Positions 28,218-37,689 of a stretch of DNA of 64,000 nt are shown here, piece by piece. A program made the translations under genes and the position numbers. Location: the NCBI RefSeq assembly GCF_009372215.1, contig NZ_LWRV01000038.1, positions 1-64,000 on the forward strand. Direction: 5' to 3'. Below the pieces are notes generated by a model. That model did no database searches. It saw only the letters and a program-made list of their open reading frames with translations, and was not told the DNA's origin. The first letter of the stretch is position 1, and each line of letters opens with the position of its first letter. Source of the DNA: Acinetobacter portensis. GTDB lineage: Bacteria; Pseudomonadota; Gammaproteobacteria; Pseudomonadales; Moraxellaceae.

Positions 28218-29000
28218 ATGAATAAGAAACTGTGGATGGCGCTGTGTGCATCGGGTGTAGTAACAATTTCGGGGTGTGCTACTTTTGCTGAAATGGCAGG
28301 TGCAGATACAACAACATTAAATGCGGTTGCAACAGAAGGTTTTAATAAAACTTTAACAGAGGCGCGTTCAGCAAATACTTTAGATACTTCATCTGCTGTT
28401 TATAAGCGTATTAATGCTGTATTTTTAAATTTGAAACCTTATGCAGATCAGTTGAATCAAACTGGGGTGAAGTTTAATTGGCAATTGGCTGTATTAAAGT
28501 CTGATCAAGTGAATGCTTATGTTGCACCAGGCGGTAAGGTTGTATTCTATACAGGTATTGTGAATAAGCTGAATCTTACCGATGCTGAAATTGCTGCTGT
28601 AATGGGGCATGAAATGGTGCATGCTTTAGAAGAGCATTCTAAGCAAAAAATTGGTGCTGATGCACTTACAAATATCGCATTAGGCGTTGGTTTAAGTGCT
28701 GCGGGTGCGGGTCAGGGTGCAGCAGCTGCAGCGCAATTGGGTAGCCAAATTGGTGTGGGTTTACCGTATTCACGTAATTTAGAAAGCCGCGCAGACCAAG
28801 GCGGTTTAATGTTGATGGCGCGAGCAGGTTATAATCCACAAGCAGCCATTACACTTTGGGAAAAAATGCAAAAACAATCGGGTGGTGGTAATTCATCATT
28901 CTTGTCGACGCATCCATCAAATTCACAACGTATTCAAGCAATGCGTGAGAATTTGCCAGCTGCACAAGCTTTATATAGCAAAAGCGCAATTAAACGTTAA
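28218..29000 (+). CDS. M48-family metalloprotease lipoprotein
   Basis: A 260-residue protein; the ATG at 28218 is chosen because GGAG sits 9 bases upstream (a GTG at 28203 is in frame but precedes that site). It has a lipoprotein signal ending in ISGC. The M48 zinc motif HEMVHALEEHS (HExxH) and the third ligand Glu in NLESRADQGGLMLM are present, followed by STHPSNSQRI, the typical end of the Oma1/LoiP/BepA group. It is likely attached to the outer membrane and acts in periplasmic protein quality control. Its specific substrate is unknown. Confidence 0.9.
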   Translation: MNKKLWMALCASGVVTISGCATFAEMAGADTTTLNAVATEGFNKTLTEARSANTLDTSSAVYKRINAVFLNLKPYADQLNQTGVKFNWQLAVLKSDQVNAYVAPGGKVVFYTGIVNKLNLTDAEIAAVMGHEMVHALEEHSKQKIGADALTNIALGVGLSAAGAGQGAAAAAQLGSQIGVGLPYSRNLESRADQGGLMLMARAGYNPQAAITLWEKMQKQSGGGNSSFLSTHPSNSQRIQAMRENLPAAQALYSKSAIKR

Positions 29001-29022
29001 AAAATAAGTCTATTTTGATGAT

Positions 29023-29052
29023 AAAAAAAGGATGCCATGGCATCCTTTTTTT
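29023..29052. terminator. Terminator of the M48 protease gene
   Basis: A perfect palindrome (AAAAAAAGGATGCC with its exact complement) around GCCATGGC, with A and T runs on both sides. It can act in both directions. Confidence 0.88.
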
Positions 29053-29122
29053 ATTGCTAACTTAAATTTAAAACAGCTTTCGTGTGTTTCTAAAATAAAT
29101 TAAAGCAGTACTTTTTGTATTT

Positions 29123-29160
29123 CTAATTTAAATTTGAAGGAGTCCTCAAATTTAAATTAG
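29123..29160. repeat. 15-bp AT-rich inverted repeat over the aldo/keto reductase stop codon
   Basis: Positions 29123-29137 (CTAATTTAAATTTGA) and 29146-29160 are exact inverted repeats around an 8-nt loop. The reductase stop codon lies inside the right arm. There is no U-tract on the minus strand, so it may serve as an mRNA 3'-end protector. Confidence 0.6.
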
Positions 29161-30206
29161 GGAGCGGGGTTTGGTTGTTGCTTGTGAATGGCTTCAATGC
29201 CTTTTAGAACCTCTTCAGATAAATTGACATCAAATGCATCAATGTTTTCTTTTAGTTGGTCTAAATTTGTTGCACCAATAATGGTTGATGTTACAAAGAA
29301 CTGTTGTTTGATAAATGCGAGTGAAAGTTGCGTTAGGCTTAAACCATGCTGTTCAGCGAGCTGTGCGTACTGTTCAGTTGCCAATTCGCTTTCTGGGTTG
29401 CTGTAACGGCTAAAACGAGAAAAACGTGTTACACGTGCATTCTCAGGGCGAGCACCATTACGGAATTTTCCTGTTAAGTAGCCAAATGCAAGGGGGGAAT
29501 AAGCAAGTAAGCCCACACCTTCATATTTCGCAATTTCAGACATGCCTACTTCATAAGTTCGGTTTAATAGGTTATATGGATTTTGTACACTGACAAATTT
29601 TTCTAAGCCTAATTTTTCAGCCAAATGCAAAAACTTCATCGTACCCCAAGGTGTTTCGTTGGAAAGACCAATATAGCGAATACGACCTTTTTTAATTTCA
29701 TCGCTTAAAGCACTGAGCGTTTCTTCCAAAGATGTGACTTCTTTTGTATTTTCAGCTTCTTGATTGTCATAACCTAATTTTCCGAAAAAATTAGTGGGGC
29801 GTTGTGGCCAATGCAATTGATAAAGATCGATATAATCTGTTTGTAGGCGTTTCAAGTTACCATCTAAAGCAGAAGAGATGTCTGAAGCATTAAAGCGTGT
29901 TTGACCATCACGAATATGACTACCACCTTGTGATGGCCCTGCAATTTTTGAAGCTAAAAATAATTTTTCACGACCACCATGTTGCTGAATCCAATTTCCA
30001 ATGATGCTTTCAGTTGAACCTTGTGTTTCAGGTTTTGGGGGAACAGGGTACATTTCTGCAGTATCCCAAAAATACAATCCACGATCTAAAGCATAATCAA
30101 GTTGTTGAAATGCTTCAGCTTGTGTATTTTGTTCACCGAAAGTCATGGTACCTAAACAGATTTCAGGTAAAAGGATACCTGTATTAGCAAGTGGTCGAAA
30201 TTGCAT
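29157..30206 (-). CDS. Aldo/keto reductase (Tas-like)
   Basis: A 349-residue NADP-dependent aldo/keto reductase. The catalytic tetrad can be placed: Asp and Tyr in FWDTAEMYPVP, Lys in FLASKIAG, His in LYQLHWPQR. The NADP-binding C-terminal part carries VTSTIIGATNLDQLKENIDA. The length and the TAEMYPVPPKPETQGSTE stretch match the Tas/YdhF-like group of unassigned carbonyl reductases. The substrate is not known. It is monocistronic, with a terminator-rich region on the crp side. Confidence 0.9.
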   Translation of the reverse strand: MQFRPLANTGILLPEICLGTMTFGEQNTQAEAFQQLDYALDRGLYFWDTAEMYPVPPKPETQGSTESIIGNWIQQHGGREKLFLASKIAGPSQGGSHIRDGQTRFNASDISSALDGNLKRLQTDYIDLYQLHWPQRPTNFFGKLGYDNQEAENTKEVTSLEETLSALSDEIKKGRIRYIGLSNETPWGTMKFLHLAEKLGLEKFVSVQNPYNLLNRTYEVGMSEIAKYEGVGLLAYSPLAFGYLTGKFRNGARPENARVTRFSRFSRYSNPESELATEQYAQLAEQHGLSLTQLSLAFIKQQFFVTSTIIGATNLDQLKENIDAFDVNLSEEVLKGIEAIHKQQPNPAP

Positions 30207-30326
30207 GTGATATGGCTCTTAATTTAGATGTATTTTTGATGTTCTAGGCTAATGGAGTCAATGTATATATTGAAATCATAAATTGTTAAAAGTTTGTGAA
30301 AAAAATAGCTGAACAATGATGGGTGT

Positions 30327-30358
30327 AAAAAAAGCAAATCATTTGATTTGCTTTTTTT
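30327..30358. terminator. Terminator downstream of crp/vfr
   Basis: AAAGCAAATC and GATTTGCTTT form a 10-bp stem around ATTT, with seven A and seven T residues on the flanks. The minus-strand T run serves the crp-like gene. Confidence 0.85.
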
Positions 30359-30386
30359 ACTTAGAGAATTATATAGCGTTTATCGC

Positions 30387-31088
30387 TTATTTCTCAGCAT
30401 CTGCATACGCATCTTCAACGGCTTCTAAAGAAGCATCAAAGATTAAGATTGCTTTGCCATCAGTTTCGATCATGCCTTGTTCTTCTAATGTTTTAAGAAC
30501 GCGACCAACCATTTCGCGAGAACAACCCACAATACGACCAATTTCTTGACGCGTGATACGAATTTGACGACCATTCGGTAAAATCATAGCTTCAGGCTGA
30601 GATGAAAGGTCAATCAAGCAACGTGCAATACGACCAGAAACATCAATAAATGCTAAGTCTGTTACTTTGCGTGTTGTATTTTTTAAACGACGAACAAGTT
30701 GAGCAAATACCGCATAGCTTAAATCTGGATATTGCTTGCTTAGTTCATGAAAGTTTTCATAAGTCACTTCGGCAATTTCACATACGTCTCGAGTGCGAAC
30801 TTCTGCAGTACGTTGTGGATTCGATTCGAATAGACCCATTTCCCCAAAAAAGTCCCCCGGATTCAAGTAAGCAACAACAATTTCACGATCATCATCTTCA
30901 CGAAGAATGATAGACACAGAACCTTTAAGAATTAAATATAAAGATTTAGATTCTGACCCCGAATCGATAATGGTTGTACGCTTTGGATAACGGTTAATAT
31001 ATGCACGCTTTAGTAATGCTTTAACTGAGTCAGGCAATTGACCTGGTGAGAGGGCATCGGTGCTTAGTTGTGAAAAATTTGAAGTCAT
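30387..31088 (-). CDS. vfr: cAMP-type global regulator of the Crp/Vfr group
   Basis: A 233-residue Crp/Fnr-family protein from the ATG at 31088 (MTSNFSQ), with GGAAC before it; an upstream in-frame start at 31175 gives an unlikely N-terminus. The cAMP pocket is clear (PGDFFGEMGLFESNPQRTAEVRT, like FGEL...RSA in E. coli CRP). The C-terminal winged HTH reads RITRQEIGRIVGCSREMVGRVLKTLEEQGMI, with RE-x-V-x-R in the recognition helix. It would regulate carbon use, competence and virulence genes. It is divergent from an OsmC-like gene, as crp is from yhfA in E. coli. Confidence 0.9.
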   Translation of the reverse strand: MTSNFSQLSTDALSPGQLPDSVKALLKRAYINRYPKRTTIIDSGSESKSLYLILKGSVSIILREDDDREIVVAYLNPGDFFGEMGLFESNPQRTAEVRTRDVCEIAEVTYENFHELSKQYPDLSYAVFAQLVRRLKNTTRKVTDLAFIDVSGRIARCLIDLSSQPEAMILPNGRQIRITRQEIGRIVGCSREMVGRVLKTLEEQGMIETDGKAILIFDASLEAVEDAYADAEK

Positions 31089-31188
31089 GCTAACAGTTCC
31101 GAAAATGGATAAATAGTAGATCGCACAAGACCTAGTATGAACGCGTGTCACACATGGGCTGAAATTCCGTATCAACCCAAATTATGTT

Positions 31189-31203
31189 AGTGTACAGTAC
31201 ACT
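31189..31203. promoter_or_regulatory. 15-bp palindromic operator candidate between vfr and osmC
   Basis: AGTGTACAGTACACT is a perfect 7-1-7 palindrome in the divergent promoter region. It is not a standard TGTGA-n6-TCACA site, so the binding protein is unknown. It lies 31 bp before the osmC start. Confidence 0.45.
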
Positions 31204-31234
31204 GTAAATTTATAGCTTTTTTTAGGGACTTGCA

Positions 31235-31657
31235 ATGCAAACAAGCGTTCATTGGTTAGAGAATGTTGCTTTCGAGGCAAAATCGGATAGCGGTCATACA
31301 ATTACTATGGATGGTTCGCCTGAATATGGTGGTGAAAACCGAGGACCACGTCCCATGGAACTTATATTAATGGGTCTTGGTGGTTGTGCTTCATTCGATA
31401 TCGTGACTATTTTAAAGAAATCTCGCCAAGATGTGACGGATGTTGTATGTCAACTGAAGGCTGATCGTGCTGATACCATTCCTGCTGTATTCACTAAAAT
31501 TCATTTGCATTTTGTTGTGTCAGGTCGTGCTGTTAAAGAGAAGCAGGTCGCAAAAGCAGTTGAGCTTTCGGCAGAAAAATACTGTTCTGCTAGCAAAATG
31601 TTATCAGATGGTGGTGTTGAAATTACACATGATTTTGAAATTATTGATGTTGAATAA
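31235..31657 (+). CDS. OsmC-family protein (YhfA-like)
   Basis: A 140-residue OsmC/Ohr-superfamily protein. The two redox-family cysteines are in LGGCASFDIV and KYCSASKML, and PRPMELILMGL is also typical. The YhfA branch is of uncertain function; other members reduce organic hydroperoxides. Its divergent placement next to the crp/vfr gene is shared with E. coli yhfA-crp, which supports the branch call. The ATG follows AGGGAC. Confidence 0.88.
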   Translation: MQTSVHWLENVAFEAKSDSGHTITMDGSPEYGGENRGPRPMELILMGLGGCASFDIVTILKKSRQDVTDVVCQLKADRADTIPAVFTKIHLHFVVSGRAVKEKQVAKAVELSAEKYCSASKMLSDGGVEITHDFEIIDVE

Positions 31658-31688
31658 TAGAAATTGTAACAGTTTGTAATAATTGCAA

Positions 31689-31717
31689 AAGATCGGTTTT
31701 TAATCGGTCTTTTTTTA
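31689..31717 (+). terminator. Terminator of the OsmC-like gene
   Basis: AAGATCGGTT pairs with AATCGGTCTT (with two G-T pairs) around TTT, followed by a T run. Confidence 0.75.
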
Positions 31718-31925
31718 GGCTATATGATGGATTATTCTAAGGAAATTGGCTAAGTAGTCGTCAAGATAATTAAATAAAGTTAGATGATGCAATAATAAAA
31801 ATAATAATGAGCCTTGAAATTAATAAATTGAATACCCATATTAAAACTGTATTATTTGCCTAAATTTATAAAATAAATATTTGAAAAATATAAATAAAAA
31901 ATAATTTAAATTAAGTTTAATGGAT

Positions 31926-31952
31926 TTGAAATTTTTAAAAGTACCTCCATAT
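31926..31952 (+). promoter_or_regulatory. Candidate heat-shock (sigma-32) promoter of clpB
   Basis: TTGAAA (31926-31931) and CCTCCATAT (31944-31952) resemble the sigma-32 pattern CTTGAAA and CCCCATnT, with a 12-nt spacer, slightly short. The clpB start is 38 bp downstream. clpB is a classic RpoH target and rpoH lies at 53172-54041. Confidence 0.45.
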
Positions 31953-31990
31953 AAGATTCAAGTGAAAATTTGTTGTGAGGTAAAACAAAA

Positions 31991-34570
31991 ATGCGTTTTG
32001 AAAAATTTACAAACCGCCTGCAGCAATCTCTATCAGATGCTCAATCTCTTGCGATGGGTAAAGACCATACTTCTATAGATGGAATTCATATTCTCACCAT
32101 CTTATTAGAAGAAGCATCTAACCTAAGCATGTTGCAGCAAGCAGGTGCAAATCTCCCAGAATTGCAAAAAAAGCTTCAACAAGCGATTGCCGATGCACCG
32201 ACCTTGGCAAATCCAACAGGTGATCTACATTTAAGCCCAGATGCTGTAAAAATCTTAAATTTAGCAGATCGCTATGCACAAAAAGCAGGTGATGAATTTG
32301 TTTCGACAGATTGGGTCATGCTTGCATTTATTGAAGTGAGTATAACGAAATCATTGTTAATAAGCGTTGGTGTAAGCAAAGACAACTTACGCAGTACAAT
32401 TGAAAAAATGAGAGGTAATGACAAAGTGATGAGTAATAATCATGAAGATCAGCGTGACTCACTTAGTAAATACACCATAGATTTAACTGAGCGTGCAGCG
32501 GCAGGCAAACTTGATCCTGTTATTGGTCGTGATGATGAAATTCGTCGTACCATTCAGGTTTTATCACGTCGTACAAAAAACAACCCAGTTCTTATTGGTG
32601 AGCCGGGTGTAGGTAAAACAGCCATTGTTGAAGGTTTGGCGCAACGTATTATTAATCGTGAAGTGCCTGAAAGTTTACAAGGGATGCGCGTCTTATCTTT
32701 AGATTTAGGCTCATTGCTTGCGGGTGCAAAATTCCGTGGTGAATTTGAAGAACGATTAAAAGCAGTTTTGAGTGATCTGGCGAAACAAGATGGCGAAGTT
32801 ATCCTCTTTATTGATGAACTACATACGCTTGTAGGCGCAGGTAAAGGCGATGGCGCAATGGATGCAGGTAATATGCTTAAACCTGCATTGGCACGTGGTG
32901 AGCTTCGCTGTGTGGGCGCAACAACGCTTGATGAATATCGTCAATACATTGAAAAAGATGCTGCACTTGAACGTCGTTTCCAGAAAGTTCAGGTCGATGA
33001 ACCTTCTGTAGAAGATACAGTGGCAATTTTACGTGGCTTAAAAGAGCGCTATGAAGTGCATCATGGTGTAAAAATTTTAGACTCAGCGATTATTGCTGCT
33101 GCGAAAATGTCGCATCGTTATATTACAGATCGTCAATTACCTGACAAAGCCATCGACTTAATTGATGAAGCGGCTTCACGTATTAAAATGGAATTGGATT
33201 CAAAACCTGAGCCATTAGACAAGCTTGAACGTCGTCTTATTCAATTGAAGCTTCAACTTGAAGCAGTGAAAAAAGATGAAGATGCAGGCAGTAAAGCTGA
33301 AATAACGCATCTTCAAAATCAGATTGATGAAGTGCAAAAAGAATATAGCGATTTAGAAGAAATTTGGATTGCTGAAAAGCGTTTGGTTCAAGGTGATCAG
33401 CAAACCCAAGCAGAACTAGATCAAGCACGAGTTGCACTACAAAAGTCACAACGTGAAAACGATTTATCTGAAATGGCACGTTTGCAATATGGTGTGATTC
33501 CTGAGCTTGAAAAACGTTTAAGTGAAGAAGAAGTTGTTGAAGATAAACCTGAACCAAAACTTTTACGTAATAAAGTCACAGACAACGAAATTGCAGAAGT
33601 AGTGAGTGCTGCAACAGGTATTCCTGTGGCAAAAATGATGCAGGGTGAACGTGAAAAACTGCTTCAAATGGAAGACTTTTTACATAAACGTGTGGTTGGT
33701 CAAAGTGAAGCTGTGGTTGCAGTGTCGAATGCAGTGCGTCGTTCACGTGCAGGCTTGTCTGATCCGAACCGTCCAAGTGGTTCATTCCTATTCCTTGGCC
33801 CAACAGGTGTGGGTAAAACTGAGCTGACTAAAGCACTTGCGAATTTCTTATTCGATAGTGATGATGCGATGATTCGTATTGACATGTCAGAGTTTATGGA
33901 AAAGCACAGTGTAAGTCGTTTAGTAGGTGCACCTCCGGGTTATGTCGGTTATGAAGAAGGTGGAGTGTTAACTGAAGCTGTACGTCGTAAACCATATAGC
34001 GTGGTGTTATTTGACGAAGTGGAAAAAGCACATCCAGACGTATTTAATATTTTGCTTCAAGTATTGGATGATGGTCGTTTAACAGATTCGCAAGGTCGTG
34101 TGGTCGATTTTAGAAACACGGTGATTGTGATGACATCGAACTTAGGTTCACAAGATGTTCGTGAATTGGGCGAGGGTGCATCTGAGGATGAAGTGCGTAC
34201 TGTTGTAATAGGTGCTGTAAATCAACACTTCCGTCCAGAGTTTATTAACCGTATTGATGAACTGGTGATTTTCCATTCGTTGAAAAAATCACAAATTCGC
34301 GGCATTGCTGATATTCAGTTAGATCGATTACGTGCGCGTTTAGCCGAACGTGATTTAAGTTTAACTGTAGATGATTCTGCATTTGATTTATTGATTGATG
34401 CTGGATTTGATCCTGTTTATGGTGCGCGTCCGTTAAAACGTGCAATTCAACAGCAAATTGAAAATCCATTGGCTCAGAAAATATTAGCTGCTGACTTTAT
34501 TGCAGGAGATACAATTTTGGTTCAATCTGAAGATGGTCATTTAAGTTTTCAGAAGTTAAAACTAAATTAA
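31991..34570 (+). CDS. clpB: ATP-dependent disaggregase ClpB
   Basis: An 859-residue HSP100 chaperone that pulls apart protein aggregates with DnaK. It begins [14 protein letters not shown] with the repeat N-domain. Walker A GEPGVGKT lies at residues 203-210 and the middle coiled-coil domain spans about 410-525. The second Walker A GPTGVGKT is at 603-610, and the AAA-2 part has [29 protein letters not shown]. The C-terminal [12 protein letters not shown] is typical of ClpB. Length is normal. Expression is probably heat-induced (see the candidate sigma-32 promoter). Confidence 0.97.
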   Translation: MRFEKFTNRLQQSLSDAQSLAMGKDHTSIDGIHILTILLEEASNLSMLQQAGANLPELQKKLQQAIADAPTLANPTGDLHLSPDAVKILNLADRYAQKAGDEFVSTDWVMLAFIEVSITKSLLISVGVSKDNLRSTIEKMRGNDKVMSNNHEDQRDSLSKYTIDLTERAAAGKLDPVIGRDDEIRRTIQVLSRRTKNNPVLIGEPGVGKTAIVEGLAQRIINREVPESLQGMRVLSLDLGSLLAGAKFRGEFEERLKAVLSDLAKQDGEVILFIDELHTLVGAGKGDGAMDAGNMLKPALARGELRCVGATTLDEYRQYIEKDAALERRFQKVQVDEPSVEDTVAILRGLKERYEVHHGVKILDSAIIAAAKMSHRYITDRQLPDKAIDLIDEAASRIKMELDSKPEPLDKLERRLIQLKLQLEAVKKDEDAGSKAEITHLQNQIDEVQKEYSDLEEIWIAEKRLVQGDQQTQAELDQARVALQKSQRENDLSEMARLQYGVIPELEKRLSEEEVVEDKPEPKLLRNKVTDNEIAEVVSAATGIPVAKMMQGEREKLLQMEDFLHKRVVGQSEAVVAVSNAVRRSRAGLSDPNRPSGSFLFLGPTGVGKTELTKALANFLFDSDDAMIRIDMSEFMEKHSVSRLVGAPPGYVGYEEGGVLTEAVRRKPYSVVLFDEVEKAHPDVFNILLQVLDDGRLTDSQGRVVDFRNTVIVMTSNLGSQDVRELGEGASEDEVRTVVIGAVNQHFRPEFINRIDELVIFHSLKKSQIRGIADIQLDRLRARLAERDLSLTVDDSAFDLLIDAGFDPVYGARPLKRAIQQQIENPLAQKILAADFIAGDTILVQSEDGHLSFQKLKLN

Positions 34571-34645
34571 TTTAGAAAGTAACTATTAAATAGTAAGTAA
34601 TTAACTTATTTATAGCTTGCTTCTGTTTACTTAAATTTAAAAGAT

Positions 34646-34675
34646 AAAAAAACCGAGCCTTGGCTCGGTTTTTTT
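34646..34675. terminator. Bidirectional terminator between clpB and rlmKL
   Basis: AACCGAGCC pairs exactly with GGCTCGGTT around TT, with A and T runs on both flanks. Confidence 0.92.
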
Positions 34676-34693
34676 ATGCAAAGCTAAACTTTA

Positions 34694-36910
34694 TTATTTG
34701 TTCTGCTCATTTTGTGGATGTGAAATTTTCCACGCACGGTGAATTTTTGTATTACGTTTATAGTCAGGACCAATGGTTTCGCTAGAAATTTCTTCTACAT
34801 CGTAGAATGCCAAAATTTCTTCATCCATTTCAAAACCACGATAGTTATTCGAGAAGTACAGTGTACCTTCTGTGGTTAAGCGGTTCATTGCACGTTTGAG
34901 CAATGACAAATGGTCACGTTGAATATCGAAAGTACCGTAGAACTTTTTAGAGTTTGAGAATGTAGGAGGGTCGATGAAAATTAATTCATATTGTTCATGA
35001 CCTTCTTTTAACCATTCAAAACAGTCACTAGCAAAGAATTGATGCTGTTGATCTGCATGATCTACAGTTAAACCATTCAATACAAAGTTTTCTTTAGACC
35101 AGTTTAAGTACGTGTTTGATAAGTCGACACTTGTTGTACTTGCAGCACCACCTAAAGCAGCGTGTAAGCTTGCAGTAGATGTGTAGCTATAAAGGTTAAG
35201 AACATGCTTACCTTTCGCTTCTGCGGCAATACGTAAACGCATTTGACGATGATCGAGGAATAAGCCTGTATCTAAATAGTCTGTTAAGTTCACTAAAATT
35301 TTAGCTTTGCCTTCTTGCACAATAAAGCGCTTAGATGCAGTACTTTGTTTCGTGTACTGGTTTTTACCTTCTTGGCGCGCACGTGTTTTGATGAAAATTG
35401 CATCACGACCTAAACCTGTTACAGAACGAATTGCTTGTAATGCAAGGTTAAAACGACGTTTTGCTTTTTCAGGATCGATAATTTTTGGTGGCGCATATTC
35501 TTGAACGTGTAAACGATCGCCGTATAAATCGACTGCAACGTTAAAGTCAGGTAAATCTGCATCGTATAAACGTAAGCAGTAAATGCCTTCTTTTACAGCC
35601 CATTTTTTAAGGTTTTGCATGTTCTTGGTTAAACGGTTTGCAAACTCCATTGCACCTTCAATTTCTTCAAATTGTTGTGGCTGCCATTCTTCAAGGAATG
35701 GTTTCGCTACAGGTGCAGGCTTAATTGTGCCAAAACGAATGTAAATTGGTAATTTACCATTCATCAAGCGTAAAAGTTGTGGATCACTGAAAGCAAGAAC
35801 ATCGGCTTGTTCAACTTGCGATGCAATAACTGCCGCAGTTTGATTTGGGAAATGCTTTTGTAATAAAGCAGATAAACCTAAATATAATGCACGATTCGAT
35901 GATTTTTCACCTAAGCGCTCACCATAAGGAGGATTGGTAACGATGAATGACGTTTTACCTTCATTTTCAAAGTTTGGCCAATCTGCAAGCGTACGTTCTT
36001 CAATTCGAATTTGATCTAGAATTGATTCAAAACCAGCCGCAATAATATTTTGTTTGGTTGCTTTAACTGCTTCCCAATCTGCATCGTATGCATAAAATTT
36101 TGGAAGAGGCTTTTCTAATGCAGCAGCATGACGTTCAGCAGCTTCATTTTTAATAGACATCCACAAGTCATGGTTATGACCATTCCAGCCATTGAAACCA
36201 AAACGACGAACTAAACCAGGTGCGCGGTCTGTGAAAATAAATAATGATTCAATAATAAATGTGCCTGAACCACACATTGGATCAAGAATGATATCTGGGT
36301 TTTTTTCGCTTAATTTTGCTTTTTGTAAGATTGCAGCAGCTAAGTTTTCTTTAATAGGCGCATCTGTCATGTATTGACGGTAGCCGCGCTTATGCAAAGA
36401 ATCACCCGATAAATCTAGGCAGTAAGTATGCTCAGTTTTACCTGCTAAAACGAATAAAGTAATTTCTGGTTGTTTTGTATCGATGCTAGGACGACGACCA
36501 ACCGCTTCCATAAATGAATCGACCACGCCATCTTTGGTGCGAAGCGTAGCAAATTGAGTATTCACTTTAATATCACGTTCAACGTGTAAGCGAATAGCAA
36601 AGGTACTTTGTGGTGCAAAAAGAAGCGACCAATCAAAGTTCATTGCACCTTCATAAAGCTCTTCTGCAACATCACGAGCATCGTGAGTGAAATCAAGTTC
36701 ATGTTTATGAACAGGCATAAGCACACGAGAAGCCAATCGTGACCACATACAAATACGATATGCGTTTTCTTGATTGCCTTGGAAAATTAAACGACCAGGT
36801 AGACGTTCTATATTTTGAATACCTAAACCTTCCATTTCTTCTTGGAGTAAGGTTTCAAGTCCATCTGCACAGGTAACCCAATATGTAGAGAGACGGGGTT
36901 TCGAATTCAT
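34694..36910 (-). CDS. rlmL: Bifunctional 23S rRNA methyltransferase RlmKL
   Basis: About 738 residues from the ATG at 36910, which follows GGAAA; an in-frame TTG 18 bp upstream is less likely. It is a fusion of two methyltransferases, RlmL (m2G2445) and RlmK (m7G2069). The N-terminal half has a THUMP domain, the SAM motif LDPMCGSGTFIIE and an NPPYGERLG catalytic motif. The C-terminal half has the LNLYSYTSTASLHAALGGA SAM motif, DHRQMRLRI and FIDPPTFSNSKK. Length matches the E. coli fusion (702) with small additions. Confidence 0.94.
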   Translation of the reverse strand: MNSKPRLSTYWVTCADGLETLLQEEMEGLGIQNIERLPGRLIFQGNQENAYRICMWSRLASRVLMPVHKHELDFTHDARDVAEELYEGAMNFDWSLLFAPQSTFAIRLHVERDIKVNTQFATLRTKDGVVDSFMEAVGRRPSIDTKQPEITLFVLAGKTEHTYCLDLSGDSLHKRGYRQYMTDAPIKENLAAAILQKAKLSEKNPDIILDPMCGSGTFIIESLFIFTDRAPGLVRRFGFNGWNGHNHDLWMSIKNEAAERHAAALEKPLPKFYAYDADWEAVKATKQNIIAAGFESILDQIRIEERTLADWPNFENEGKTSFIVTNPPYGERLGEKSSNRALYLGLSALLQKHFPNQTAAVIASQVEQADVLAFSDPQLLRLMNGKLPIYIRFGTIKPAPVAKPFLEEWQPQQFEEIEGAMEFANRLTKNMQNLKKWAVKEGIYCLRLYDADLPDFNVAVDLYGDRLHVQEYAPPKIIDPEKAKRRFNLALQAIRSVTGLGRDAIFIKTRARQEGKNQYTKQSTASKRFIVQEGKAKILVNLTDYLDTGLFLDHRQMRLRIAAEAKGKHVLNLYSYTSTASLHAALGGAASTTSVDLSNTYLNWSKENFVLNGLTVDHADQQHQFFASDCFEWLKEGHEQYELIFIDPPTFSNSKKFYGTFDIQRDHLSLLKRAMNRLTTEGTLYFSNNYRGFEMDEEILAFYDVEEISSETIGPDYKRNTKIHRAWKISHPQNEQNK

Positions 36911-37160
36911 GTAAATTTCCAAAAGCAAAAAAGCAATCGACTATTTTAACGTATTTTAGGGCTTTTGGGCTGATGAAGTTTCGAAGATATGTATGAAAAT
37001 TCAAATCTTGTTATGCAAATGATGAAATGAAGATAAAAATATTTTTTAAATTTACTTCTATTAATGCTAAAAATTTTATGAAAATTCATAAATTGGTATA
37101 GCTTTTGCTTCATTAAAAACATAAATATTTTAAAGCGTTATTTGTTTTCGGGGGATATAA

Positions 37161-37535
37161 ATGGAAGATGATTTATTGGGTGGATTAGTCGCTAAAAATA
37201 GTGCATTTAATACAGCAATTTTAATTTATACACGTTTAAGACGCGTTACAGGTCGTGTGGTCGATGCATCATATTTATCTGAAAATATTCAATATGCTCA
37301 ACATGTTGATGCACTTATTCAATCAAGTGGTGATGCAGAATTATTGAAGTATATTGAAAAATTAAAACATGCCTTAGGTTTTGGTGATGATTTTGTTGAA
37401 GAGCAAAACGTATTGTCTACGCAAAAAAAATCTCCGTTAACAGAGGCGCAGGAACTTGAACCAAGTTATCAAGCCACGGAAGAAGAGGTGTATCAAGCAC
37501 AAGTATCACATCACTATATTGGAAGCTTACGTTAA
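37161..37535 (+). CDS. Conserved-looking hypothetical soluble protein
   Basis: A 124-residue protein preceded by a good GGGGGA ribosome-binding site 6 bases before the ATG. Residues 1-75 are predicted helical (LLGGLVAKNSAFNTAILIYTRLRRVTGR..., then LIQSSGDAELLKYIEKLKHALGF). The rest is acidic and polar, with no signal peptide or membrane segment. It belongs to no family I recognise. It is a one-gene unit between rlmKL and dacC, closed by a strong terminator. Confidence 0.7.
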   Translation: MEDDLLGGLVAKNSAFNTAILIYTRLRRVTGRVVDASYLSENIQYAQHVDALIQSSGDAELLKYIEKLKHALGFGDDFVEEQNVLSTQKKSPLTEAQELEPSYQATEEEVYQAQVSHHYIGSLR

Positions 37536-37634
37536 TACTAAACTCTTTATGTTTAGATGAATTTTAAATGAAGTGAAATAGATAAATAACGATAAAAAAC
37601 AAAAGAAAAATAAATACAAATTAAAGTTTAAGCC

Positions 37635-37671
37635 ACTCAAGTAACCTTAGACAGTTACTTGAGTTTTTTTT
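37635..37671. terminator. Terminator between the hypothetical gene and dacC
   Basis: ACTCAAGTAAC (37635-37645) pairs exactly with GTTACTTGAGT (37654-37664) around an 8-nt loop, followed by T residues on the plus strand. Confidence 0.88.
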
Positions 37672-37689
37672 GAATGATTAGATGAGCAT

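Larger units (their letters stand above)
31658..31990. other. Intergenic region between osmC and clpB
   Basis: About 330 bp, very AT-rich, with no gene. It contains the osmC terminator (31689-31717) and the clpB promoter region with a candidate sigma-32 site (31926-31952). Nothing else was seen. Confidence 0.6.

Noticed and set aside
30316-30549. Plus-strand frame over the end of crp/vfr
   Set aside because: It is the antisense of a well-supported regulator gene and starts in its terminator.
31130-31160. CRP-type site (GTGTCACAC) upstream of vfr
   Set aside because: It has only half of the TGTGA-n6-TCACA pattern; not enough to call a site.
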